Assembly: GCA_003154055.1 (NCBI GenBank)
Contig: PMCH01000291.1
Coordinates: forward strand, 10,674 to 18,915
Source: Acidobacteriaceae bacterium
GTDB lineage: Bacteria > Acidobacteriota > Terriglobia > Terriglobales > Acidobacteriaceae
Length of the DNA: 8,242 bases
Reading direction: 5' to 3'
In this document: positions 1 to 5,951 of the stretch, piece by piece
How the letters are laid out: each line of letters begins with the position of its first letter
How positions within the stretch are numbered: the first letter of the stretch is position 1
The notes under the pieces: model-generated
Told to the model about the DNA's origin: nothing
The model's input: the letters and a program-made list of their open reading frames with translations, nothing else
Database searches by the model: none
Translations under genes and position numbers: made by a program

Positions 1-1131
1 ATCGGGCATATGCTGGGTTGCACTTCAGGGCGGCTGGACCAGTTGATGAAGAAGCGCCCCGGACAGGACTCGGTGTTTCACTACCTACCGCTGTGTTTTG
101 CCGGCTCGTGGATCATGCTGCTGACCTGCCTGCTGCGCGGCAGCAAGGTGGCGCTGAATACCGATCTGGGCAAGATGGCGTCGGATATGAGGGCCGCGGA
201 GCCCGACTATTTTTTGAATGTGCCGGCGTTGCTGGAGCGCATGCGCAAAGCAGTGGATGAACAATTGTGGAAGACGCGCGGATTTCCGCTGAAGGTGTAC
301 AGCAAGGCGAAGGGCGCGTGGACTCGGCGCGCGGAAGGGAAATCCCGCGCCGGAGACGGACTCTGGCTCGGGCTGGCACGCAAGCTGATATTTCCCACGA
401 TCCGCAAGAAGATGATCGGGGGCAATCTGCGCGCGCTGATCTGCGGGTCGGCGCCTCTGAGCGTGGAGACACAGCTTTACTACACGATGCTGGGCATTCC
501 AGTGCTTCAGGTATACGGGCTGACCGAGACCACTGCCATCTGCACCATGGACGATCCTGATGGAAATGTAATGCCGGGGCGTGTGGGGCCGGCGATTACG
601 GGCGTCGAAATGAAGCTTGGAGAGAACGAAGAGATCCTGGTGCGCGGGCCGAATGTGTTTCCAGGCTACTGGGAGCGTCCCCAGGAGTCGGAGAAGGTTC
701 TGCGCGATGGATGGTTTCATACCGGCGATCAGGGCGAGGTGGATGCGGCAGGGAATTGGAAGATCATCGGGCGAATCAAGAACCTGATTATCCTCAGCTC
801 GGGCCACAACATTTCGCCAGAGCCGATCGAGGACAAGCTGCTGGGGCAACTGCCGGGAGCCAGCCAGGTCGTGCTGGTTGGAAATGCGCGCGGATACCTG
901 GCGGCGCTGATCACAGGGAAGGTCAGCGGCGAGAAGGTGCAGGCGGCGTTGGAGGCGGTGAATCCGGGACTGCCGCACTACAAGCAAGTGCGGGCCTTCC
1001 ATATTGTGGGCGATCCGTTCACAATTGAGAGCGGGCTGCTGACCGCGAACGGAAAGCTGAAGCGGGACGCGATCGCGGAGCGGTTCAAGGGCGAAATCGA
1101 AGCAATGTACCGGGCGACGAAAACCGCATGA
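1..1131 (+). CDS. AMP-forming long-chain acyl-CoA synthetase-type ligase (5' end cut off by window)
   Basis: This is the C-terminal part of an adenylate-forming ligase of the long-chain fatty acyl-CoA synthetase type. Such enzymes activate a carboxylic acid with ATP to an acyl-AMP and pass it to CoA or another thiol. The frame is open from base 1 and the reading continues naturally upstream of the first ATG at 10. The Thr/Ser/Gly-rich ATP loop (motif A3) is missing, so the gene surely begins outside the window. Counting from the ATG at 10, the visible motifs are YGLTE (169-173), GWFHTGD (234-240), the hinge-region GRIKNLI (254-260), and TANGKLKRD (345-353) with the catalytic lysine near K349. 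The C-terminal domain is intact. The stop overlaps the start of the next gene (ATGA at 1128-1131), which indicates translational coupling to the hydratase. The substrate chain length cannot be read from the sequence. Confidence 0.92.
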   Translation: MGHMLGCTSGRLDQLMKKRPGQDSVFHYLPLCFAGSWIMLLTCLLRGSKVALNTDLGKMASDMRAAEPDYFLNVPALLERMRKAVDEQLWKTRGFPLKVYSKAKGAWTRRAEGKSRAGDGLWLGLARKLIFPTIRKKMIGGNLRALICGSAPLSVETQLYYTMLGIPVLQVYGLTETTAICTMDDPDGNVMPGRVGPAITGVEMKLGENEEILVRGPNVFPGYWERPQESEKVLRDGWFHTGDQGEVDAAGNWKIIGRIKNLIILSSGHNISPEPIEDKLLGQLPGASQVVLVGNARGYLAALITGKVSGEKVQAALEAVNPGLPHYKQVRAFHIVGDPFTIESGLLTANGKLKRDAIAERFKGEIEAMYRATKTA

Positions 1132-1931
1132 ACGTATTCAAGGGGCAGGCTCTATCCTGGCAGATCGTGAATGGCGCGATTGAACTCGCGCTGCATCGCG
1201 AACCGTGCAACGAGATCGGTTCGCTCACGCTGGAGGAATTGGAGACGTTCACCGCGTCGCTGCCGGAACTGGCGCGCGAGGCGCATGCGCTCATCATTCA
1301 CTCGACCCAAAAGGCGGGTTTTTCGGCGGGAGCGGACCTGCGCGAGTTGTATGAGGGCTCGCGGGGGATGGAAAAAAATGATGCGGTGCGCGGCGTGCGC
1401 GAGTTCCTGGAGCGCATCCACGGCGTGATGAACGCGCTGGACGCGGCGCCGCTGACCACGATCGCGGCAGTGCATGGCGTCACGTTCGGCGGCGGCTTCG
1501 AACTGGCGCTGGTGTGCGACATCATCATTGCTGACCGCATGGCGCGCTTCTGCTTTCCGGAACTACGGCTGGGGCTGATTCCTGGATTCGGCGGAATTCC
1601 GCGCCTGAAGCGGGATTTGGGGAATGCTGTGGTGCGCGACTTGCTTCTGACGGGGCGCAGCTTCAACGTGATGAAGGCGCAGCAGATTGGTTTGGTCAGC
1701 CAGATTGCCGCCGAGGGCGAGGCGCTGAGAGTGGCGCGCGCGACGGCCAGCCAAGTGGGGAAGTTCGACCGGCAGACGGCGATCGCAGCCAAGCAGTTCG
1801 TGAAACCGATCCCGTACGAAGAGCTGAAACGGGAGATTGAGATTTTCTGCGATCTGTTCAGCCGGCCGGCTGTCGAAGAAGGGTTGCGGAAGTTTGTGGA
1901 GAATGAGGGGCCGGCGCCCTACTTGCCGTGA
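1128..1931 (+). CDS. Enoyl-CoA hydratase/isomerase (crotonase) family protein
   Basis: This 267-residue protein has the usual length for a crotonase-superfamily enzyme. It probably hydrates a trans-2-enoyl thioester to the 3-hydroxyacyl thioester in the cytoplasm. The first oxyanion-hole segment is FSAGADL (65-71). The second is GGGFELAL (121-128), followed by CDIIIADRMARFCFPELRLGL (130-150). Both glutamates that act as acid/base in classical hydratases are present, E125 and E145, which favours a hydratase over an isomerase or a 3-hydroxyisobutyryl-CoA hydrolase. The C-terminal helices (about 195-267) look complete. The ATG at 1128 overlaps the stop of the upstream ligase in an ATGA, and I see no separate Shine-Dalgarno, so it probably depends on coupled translation. 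The neighbouring acyl carrier protein raises the possibility that the substrate is ACP-bound rather than CoA-bound, which is inference. Confidence 0.93.
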   Translation: MNVFKGQALSWQIVNGAIELALHREPCNEIGSLTLEELETFTASLPELAREAHALIIHSTQKAGFSAGADLRELYEGSRGMEKNDAVRGVREFLERIHGVMNALDAAPLTTIAAVHGVTFGGGFELALVCDIIIADRMARFCFPELRLGLIPGFGGIPRLKRDLGNAVVRDLLLTGRSFNVMKAQQIGLVSQIAAEGEALRVARATASQVGKFDRQTAIAAKQFVKPIPYEELKREIEIFCDLFSRPAVEEGLRKFVENEGPAPYLP

Positions 1932-1949
1932 GGGTTTTGGCAGTTGGAT

Positions 1950-1970
1950 GATTTGTAATTGGTAATTTGT
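1950..1970 (+). repeat. 21-base AT-rich intergenic repeat, copy 1
   Basis: An AT-rich word in otherwise GC-rich DNA, read as GATTTGTAATTGGTAATTTG plus a final T. An identical 21-base copy lies at 5943-5963. Inside it the word TTTGTAATT/GGTAATTTGT is repeated in a degenerate way and continues as AATTTTG to about 1976. It begins 19 bases after the hydratase stop codon, and the Shine-Dalgarno of the acyl carrier protein follows directly. It codes for nothing that I recognise. Confidence 0.75.
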
Positions 1971-1976
1971 AATTTT

Positions 1977-1980
1977 GAGG
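1977..1980 (+). promoter_or_regulatory. Ribosome binding site of the acyl carrier protein
   Basis: GAGG lies 10 bases before the ATG at 1991 and directly after the AT-rich repeat. The spacing is slightly long for 1991. The alternative ATG at 2000 (residue 4) would be 19 bases away, so the site supports the 1991 start. Confidence 0.5.
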
Positions 1981-1990
1981 CGAAGTTGAT

Positions 1991-2233
1991 ATGCCCACCA
2001 TGGATCACACGCTCGACGAGATTTTGAATCTTGCGGCTTCGCATTTCAAGGTGCCGCGGGAGAAGCTTTCTGCCGACGACGACTTCTTTAAGTCGCTGGG
2101 GATTGACAGTCTGCAGGCACTCGATCTGCTGACGCGGCTCGAACACCATTTCCGCATCGAGTTACCGGATTATGAACTGCAGGGCGTGTCGGATTTCCGC
2201 ACGCTGGCGAACCGGATCCAGGCGCGGCTGTAG
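1991..2233 (+). CDS. Stand-alone acyl carrier protein
   Basis: This 80-residue single-domain acyl carrier protein has the family's usual length and acidic four-helix pattern. It would carry an acyl chain as a thioester on a 4'-phosphopantetheine arm. The attachment motif is LGIDSLQALDL (36-46), with S40 as the modified serine at the start of helix II. Acidic residues before it (ADDDF, 28-32) are typical of helix I and the loop. The variable region ELPDYEL (57-63) replaces the usual IPDEE segment. It sits between an enoyl-CoA hydratase and a second acyl ligase, not beside fabD/fabG/fabF. It is therefore more likely a dedicated carrier for this cluster than the housekeeping AcpP. No phosphopantetheinyl transferase is in the window, so one encoded elsewhere would have to activate it. 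Confidence 0.93.
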   Translation: MPTMDHTLDEILNLAASHFKVPREKLSADDDFFKSLGIDSLQALDLLTRLEHHFRIELPDYELQGVSDFRTLANRIQARL

Positions 2234-2321
2234 AGAAGTGATTAGTGGGTAGTGGTTAGTTATTGCGAGAATCCGCGGCAATCTGCGACTATCCACTGAT
2301 CACCACCCACTGACCACTTCT
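2234..2321 (+). repeat. Long imperfect inverted repeat (hairpin) directly after the acyl carrier protein stop
   Basis: The left arm is 2234-2260 and the right arm 2295-2321, each 27 bases, around a 34-base loop. Comparing the left arm with the reverse complement of the right gives 22 of 27 identical positions. Three of the five differences would be G-U pairs in RNA and two would be A-C mismatches. The left arm is built from a degenerate AGTG(G)TTAGTG-like word. The hairpin starts on the base after the TAG stop. No clean T-tract follows (TTTTCGTTTA), so it is a poor intrinsic terminator. It better fits a REP-like element or an mRNA-processing or 3'-end-stabilising structure. Confidence 0.75.
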
Positions 2322-2353
2322 TTTCGTTTACGATTTGATAAACTCGTGTGTTC

Positions 2354-2377
2354 CTCCGTATCTTCGTGTCTCCGTGG
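2354..2377 (+). repeat. Octamer-periodic repeat (three units of CTCCGTGT-like sequence)
   Basis: Three consecutive 8-base units are CTCCGTAT (2354-2361), CTTCGTGT (2362-2369) and CTCCGTGG (2370-2377), followed by TGAGATAA. Similar words, read on the other strand as CCACGGAGACACGGAG, occur as dispersed intergenic repeats in several environmental phyla; I recall this and have not checked it. The array ends only 16 bases before the ATG of the second ligase. Confidence 0.6.
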
Positions 2378-2393
2378 TGAGATAACGATCTGA

Positions 2394-4103
2394 ATGCTTG
2401 ATCTCCGCCAATATTCCAGCTTGGGCGCTGCGCTGCGCGATGCGCTTGAGCGCTGGCCCAATGAAACCTGCCTGATCGAAGCAGACCGCGACCGCGAGAA
2501 AGTGCGCTTCACTTACTCCGATTTCAAAGAGATGGCGCGCCCGCTGTGCCGCGCGCTGGAAGATGCCGGGTTTAAGGCTGGAGATCGCGCGGCGGTCATC
2601 ATGACCAATCAGTCGAAATGGCTGATCTCGGCGTACGCGATTTTCTTCTGCGGCGGGGTGCTGGTTCCGCTCGACTACAAGCTCACGGCGGCCGAGCAAT
2701 TGGAACTCCTGGCGCACTCCAAGGCGCGGTTTCTGATTGTCGAATACTACTTGTGGCGGGCGATTTCGCAGTCGCCGGAATTTGCCAAGCTCACGACCCA
2801 AATCGTGCTGGTCACGGAGGCGCCTCCGGGGGCGGATTTGCGGGGCGCGTATCGCTGGGAAGAATTCCGGCGGAAGGGCGAGCCGACGTTTGTGGCGCGA
2901 GAGCGCGAGGACACGGCGTGCATTGTGTATTCGTCGGGTACGGGTGGGCGGCCGAAGGGGTGCGTGCTCACGCACGACAATTATCTCGAGCAATGCGCAG
3001 CGCTGACGGCGTGGTATCCGTTCTGGCCGGGCGTGCGCTACCTGAGCATCCTGCCGACGAACCACGCGATTGATTTCATGGTGGGCTTTATTGGGCCGTT
3101 CGTCTGCGGGGCGTGCGTGGTGCACCTACGGACGCTGCGTCCGGAGTTTGTCCGGGATGCACTGGTGCGCTACCGCATCACCTACATGAGCCTGGTGCCG
3201 ATGGTGCTGAAGAACCTGGAGCGCGGGCTGCGCGCCAAGTTTGACGAGCTGCCATCGTCGAAGCGATGGGTTCTGGATCGGCTGATCGGGCTGAACAAGC
3301 TGCTCACCAAGCGCAGGCCAAGGGTGGAGTTGAGCCGCAAGCTGCTGCCGCAGGTGCACAAGGCGTTTGGCGGTAAAGTGCGCACGCTGATTGTGGGCGG
3401 GGCATTTACGGATCCGGCGACGCTGCAGTTTTTCTACGATCTTGGAATTCCGGTGGCCAATGGATATGGGCTGACGGAGGCGTGCACCGCGATCACCGTC
3501 AACGATCTGAAACCGTTTCGCGCGGATAGCGTAGGCAAGCCGCTTCCCGGGGCGGAAGTGCGAGTGATGAGTCCGGATGAGGACGGGATCGGAGAAATTG
3601 CGGTGAAGAGCCGCGCGGTGATGTCGCACTATCTCGATGATCCGGAACTGACCGCGCAAACGATCGTGGACGGATGGCTGCTGACGGGTGATCTGGGCCG
3701 GTTCGACGGCCAGAGACATCTGCAGCTGTTCGGGCGCAAGAAGAACATGATCGTCACCGAAGGCGGGAAGAACATTTATCCCGAGGACATTGAGGCGGCG
3801 TTCGATGGGCTGCTGGTAAAGGAGTACTGCATTTTCGCGGCAAACTATGTCTGGCCGCAGAAAAGCCTGGGGAAAGAGATGCTGGTGCTGGTCTTGCGAC
3901 TGGAGCCGAACCAGCAGTTCACGGATGCGCTGCACGATGAAATCGTCACGCGTAACCGCCAGCTGCCGGATTTCAAGCGGGTGGGCGGATATTTGATCTG
4001 GGAAAAGGATTTTCCGCGAACGGCGTCGTTGAAGATTAAGCGGGGGGAGTTGGGGGAGGAGATTGGGAAGGGCGCGGAGCGGGGTGCGGTGGCTGAAATC
4101 TAG
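2394..4103 (+). CDS. AMP-forming acyl ligase (ANL superfamily), divergent
   Basis: A complete 569-residue adenylate-forming enzyme, likely an acyl-CoA or acyl-ACP synthetase. The ATG at 2394 directly follows an in-frame TGA, so no upstream start exists. The only Shine-Dalgarno-like sequence is a weak, distant GGTGA (2376-2380). Motifs in order are YSSGTGGRPKG (179-189, ATP loop, with a Gly where the second Thr is usual), NGYGLTE (356-362), GWLLTGD (427-433), the hinge GRKKNMI (447-453), GGKNIYPEDIE (457-467), and PRTASLKIKR (541-550) with the catalytic lysine probably K547. The usual glycine before that lysine is leucine. Residues 280-330 form a basic linker. It is only distantly similar in wording to the first ligase, so this is not a recent tandem duplication. 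Next to an acyl carrier protein, an acyl-ACP synthetase role is attractive but unproven. Confidence 0.92.
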   Translation: MLDLRQYSSLGAALRDALERWPNETCLIEADRDREKVRFTYSDFKEMARPLCRALEDAGFKAGDRAAVIMTNQSKWLISAYAIFFCGGVLVPLDYKLTAAEQLELLAHSKARFLIVEYYLWRAISQSPEFAKLTTQIVLVTEAPPGADLRGAYRWEEFRRKGEPTFVAREREDTACIVYSSGTGGRPKGCVLTHDNYLEQCAALTAWYPFWPGVRYLSILPTNHAIDFMVGFIGPFVCGACVVHLRTLRPEFVRDALVRYRITYMSLVPMVLKNLERGLRAKFDELPSSKRWVLDRLIGLNKLLTKRRPRVELSRKLLPQVHKAFGGKVRTLIVGGAFTDPATLQFFYDLGIPVANGYGLTEACTAITVNDLKPFRADSVGKPLPGAEVRVMSPDEDGIGEIAVKSRAVMSHYLDDPELTAQTIVDGWLLTGDLGRFDGQRHLQLFGRKKNMIVTEGGKNIYPEDIEAAFDGLLVKEYCIFAANYVWPQKSLGKEMLVLVLRLEPNQQFTDALHDEIVTRNRQLPDFKRVGGYLIWEKDFPRTASLKIKRGELGEEIGKGAERGAVAEI

Positions 4104-4106
4104 CTA

Positions 4107-4142
4107 TTAGCTTTTGGCTTTTAGCGAAGAGCCAAAGGCTAA
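4107..4142 (+). repeat. Hairpin-forming intergenic repeat after the second ligase
   Basis: The arms are 4107-4122 (TTAGCTTTTGGCTTTT) and 4127-4142 (AAGAGCCAAAGGCTAA), around a 4-base AGCG loop. Fourteen of 16 positions are Watson-Crick pairs and the other two would be G-U pairs. It starts three bases after the TAG stop at 4101-4103. The left side repeats the word TTAGC/TTTGGC/TTTAGC. No T-tract follows, so the structure is terminator-shaped but not a canonical intrinsic terminator. Confidence 0.7.
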
Positions 4143-4155
4143 GCGCTGAGAGCGC
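4143..4155 (+). promoter_or_regulatory. Short perfect hairpin over the leader of the lipid kinase
   Basis: GCGCT (4143-4147) and AGCGC (4151-4155) pair perfectly around a 3-base GAG loop, directly abutting the larger hairpin that ends at 4142. The only purine-rich ribosome-binding candidate for the TTG at 4164, GAGAG (4148-4152), lies in the loop and the right arm. If the hairpin forms it could limit initiation. The structure is read by eye and is small, so its relevance is uncertain. Confidence 0.35.
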
Positions 4156-4163
4156 AGCCGATC

Positions 4164-5078
4164 TTGACCGACACTTTTCTAGCCATCATCAATCCGGCGG
4201 CGGGGGGCGGACGCTGCCAACAGCTTGTGGGGCCCGCGCTCGAGCGTTTGCGGGCCGCGGGGATCGCCCTGGAGACCGTGGAGACAAGTGTGGCGGGCGA
4301 CGCCACACGAATTGCGCGCGATGCATATGCTCGCGGGTATCGAAAGTTTCTGGGCGTTGGCGGCGATGGGACTTCCTACGAAATCGTGAACGGGCTTTTT
4401 CCAGATGCGCTCGCGGCCGCATCGCAGGATGACATCCCAAGTTTGGGCTTTCTGCCCCTCGGCACCGGCAATTCGTTTCTGCGGGACTTCGGCGATCAGG
4501 GCGTGGAGCATGCGATGCAGGCACTGCTTGCCCGGCGCTTGCAAGCGTGCGATGTGCTGAGGCTGACTCATAAAGAAGGAACGTTGTATTTCATCAATCT
4601 GCTGAGCGTGGGGTTTGCGGCGGACGTGAATATCCTGCGGCAGCGGCGTTTTAAGGATTCGGGTCCGCTGGGGTATTGGCTGGCAATCTTTCTGGGACTG
4701 GCGCGGTTGAAGCGGCGGCCGTTTCCGGTGCGGGTGGAGGGACAGAGTGAGTTCGACCGGCGCTCCTGCCTGTTTCTCAGCTTCAACAACAGCAAGTTTA
4801 CCGGGGGCACCATGATGATTGCGCCCACGGCCGATACCAGCGACGGGTTGATTGATTTCGTGCGTTGGGGGCCGATCGGACGGGCTGGGCTGGTGTGGAA
4901 TCTCGGGGGGCTCTATGACGGGACTCACGTGCGGCATCCGCAGGCGGAGAGCGCGAAGACGGGGCGGATCGAGTTCGATCTGGATGCGCCGATTGACGTG
5001 ATGGTGGATGGCGAGGCACTAACATTACACTGCCAGATCATTGAAGTGCTGCCGTCGGCGTTGAAGGTCGTGGTATAA
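4164..5078 (+). CDS. Diacylglycerol kinase catalytic-domain lipid kinase (DgkB/YegS family), TTG start
   Basis: A 304-residue soluble lipid kinase of the usual length. Family members phosphorylate diacylglycerol or a related lipid alcohol with ATP at the inner face of the membrane. The motifs are INPAAGGG (9-16), VGGDGT (65-70, nucleotide-binding glycine motif), PLGTGNSFLRD (98-108), NLLSVGFAADV (145-155), NNSKFTGGTMMIAPTADTSD (208-227), DGLIDF (227-232) and the C-terminal MVDGE (280-284). The frame is closed by TAA at 4140-4142. The only usual start before the conserved domain is TTG at 4164, because CTG at 4146 is unlikely. The lipid substrate cannot be assigned: diacylglycerol, sphingoid bases and ceramide are all used within the family. 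It follows the acyl ligase by 60 bases and precedes the thioredoxin-like gene by seven, so it is probably cotranscribed with both. A role in lipid turnover or phosphatidate formation fits the acyl-handling neighbours. Confidence 0.92.
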   Translation: MTDTFLAIINPAAGGGRCQQLVGPALERLRAAGIALETVETSVAGDATRIARDAYARGYRKFLGVGGDGTSYEIVNGLFPDALAAASQDDIPSLGFLPLGTGNSFLRDFGDQGVEHAMQALLARRLQACDVLRLTHKEGTLYFINLLSVGFAADVNILRQRRFKDSGPLGYWLAIFLGLARLKRRPFPVRVEGQSEFDRRSCLFLSFNNSKFTGGTMMIAPTADTSDGLIDFVRWGPIGRAGLVWNLGGLYDGTHVRHPQAESAKTGRIEFDLDAPIDVMVDGEALTLHCQIIEVLPSALKVVV

Positions 5079-5085
5079 GAAATCC

Positions 5086-5511
5086 ATGTCTGAGCTGAGA
5101 AGAGAACGGAAAGCGGAGGCGGAGGCCCCGAAGGAGCGAAACTGGGGGCTGATCGCGATTTATGTAGCGTTGATCGCGGCGGCTTTTGGGCTGGCGTTTT
5201 ATTTCGGGCACCGCAGCCAGCATAAGTACGACGCCTTTGCCCATTGCCTGACCGATCGCGGCGTGAAGATGTACGGCGCGTGGTGGTGCCCGCACTGCAC
5301 CGAGCAGAAGGAGAAATTCAGCGCCTCGTTCGAATTTGTTCCGTATGTCGAATGCGGGGTGAAAGGCGATCTGAAAGGAAAGAATCCGGTCTGCGCGGAC
5401 GCCGGCGTCACGCACTTTCCGACGTGGCAGTTTCCGCCCACGGGCGAACGCGTGGAACAGGTGCTTTCTCTGGAAGCGCTGAGTGAGCGGACGGGGTGCG
5501 CGCTACCGTGA
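5086..5511 (+). CDS. Membrane-anchored thioredoxin-fold protein, partner of VKOR
   Basis: A 141-residue protein with a basic, charged N-terminus (1-18), one membrane helix (about 20-41) and an outward-facing thioredoxin-like domain. The active site is WCPHC (67-71, C68 and C71) within KMYGAWWCPHCTEQKEKF (61-78). The cis-proline segment is HFPTW (110-114). Extra cysteines are C54, C90, C103 and C138. This pattern, with a Cys-rich 'YVEC...C' segment after the CxxC, is that of the thioredoxin domain fused to VKOR in cyanobacteria and plants (LTO1). Here it is a separate protein with its own anchor. It probably oxidises exported proteins and is reoxidised by the VKOR homologue, whose start overlaps its stop (GTGA, 5508-5511). 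It begins seven bases after the lipid kinase stop and has only a weak AAGA upstream as a ribosome site. Confidence 0.88.
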   Translation: MSELRRERKAEAEAPKERNWGLIAIYVALIAAAFGLAFYFGHRSQHKYDAFAHCLTDRGVKMYGAWWCPHCTEQKEKFSASFEFVPYVECGVKGDLKGKNPVCADAGVTHFPTWQFPPTGERVEQVLSLEALSERTGCALP

Positions 5512-5951
5512 GTCCTCTGGTGCACCGCCTGATGAGCATGGTCGCGATCCTGGCGGTGGCCGGGATCATGGTGTCGTCGGTGTCGCTGCAACATCACTAT
5601 GCGACGTCCAAAACGCAGTACTGCGAATTTGGCCAGGCTTTCAACTGCGACATCGTGAACCGCAGCGAGTATTCCTCCATTTTTGGGATTCCGGTGGCGC
5701 TGATCGGCATGTTGGGATATGGAGCGCTGGTTGGGTTGGCGACCGTCTATCGCGAGCGGCGGGATACGCCGCTGTTCCTGTTTCTGGGGGCAATAGCGGG
5801 ACTGGGATTTGCTTTGTACCTGACCTATGTTGAAGCCCGCGTGCTGGGAGTGTGGTGCATCCTGTGCCTGAGCTCACTGGCGCTGATCACCGGCATCACG
5901 GGGGTGTCGATCGCGTTGTGGCGGAAAAGTCGGGGCGAGGCAGATTTGTAA
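5508..5951 (+). CDS. Vitamin K epoxide reductase (VKOR) family membrane protein
   Basis: A quinone-linked disulfide-forming membrane protein of 147 residues from the GTG at 5508. That start gives a four-base GTGA overlap with the thioredoxin-like gene and has a purine run (GGACGGGG, 5489-5496) upstream. A GTG at 5496 would add only four residues (MRAT) and cannot be excluded. Hydrophobic helices lie at about 9-26, 60-81, 88-107 and 113-137. The periplasmic loop has the cysteine pair C39 and C47 (QYCEFGQAFNCDIVN), then NRSEYSSIFGIPVALIG (51-67) with the family's conserved serine. The membrane CxxC is WCILC (116-120, C117 and C120). All four redox cysteines are therefore present, which indicates an active enzyme. 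It should reoxidise the neighbouring thioredoxin-fold protein and pass electrons to quinone, replacing DsbB. Its stop codon lies inside an intergenic repeat copy. Confidence 0.92.
   Translation: MSPLVHRLMSMVAILAVAGIMVSSVSLQHHYATSKTQYCEFGQAFNCDIVNRSEYSSIFGIPVALIGMLGYGALVGLATVYRERRDTPLFLFLGAIAGLGFALYLTYVEARVLGVWCILCLSSLALITGITGVSIALWRKSRGEADL

Noticed and set aside
85..1002. Long minus-strand open frame of about 305 codons opposite the first ligase
   Set aside because: It lies entirely antisense to a well-supported ligase, its translation is rich in Arg, His and Gln with no recognisable motif, and such shadows are common in GC-rich genes.
2328..3935. Two long minus-strand open frames (2328-3125 and 3126-3935) opposite the second ligase
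   Set aside because: They are antisense shadows of a gene with all ANL motifs; their translations are low-complexity and His/Arg/Gln-rich with no domain.
10..4103. The two AMP-forming ligases as a recent tandem duplication
   Set aside because: Their motifs differ (YGLTETTAICTM versus YGLTEACTAITV; TANGKLKRD versus RTASLKIKR) and the surrounding sequence is not alike, so they are separate families or an ancient split.
4179..4937. Minus-strand open frame of about 252 codons opposite the lipid kinase
   Set aside because: It is a shadow of the DAG-kinase gene; its composition is Pro/Arg/His-rich and no family is recognised.
5483..5833. Plus-strand frame of 116 codons overlapping the VKOR gene
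   Set aside because: It is out of frame with the VKOR gene, which carries all its conserved cysteines; the alternative product has no motif.
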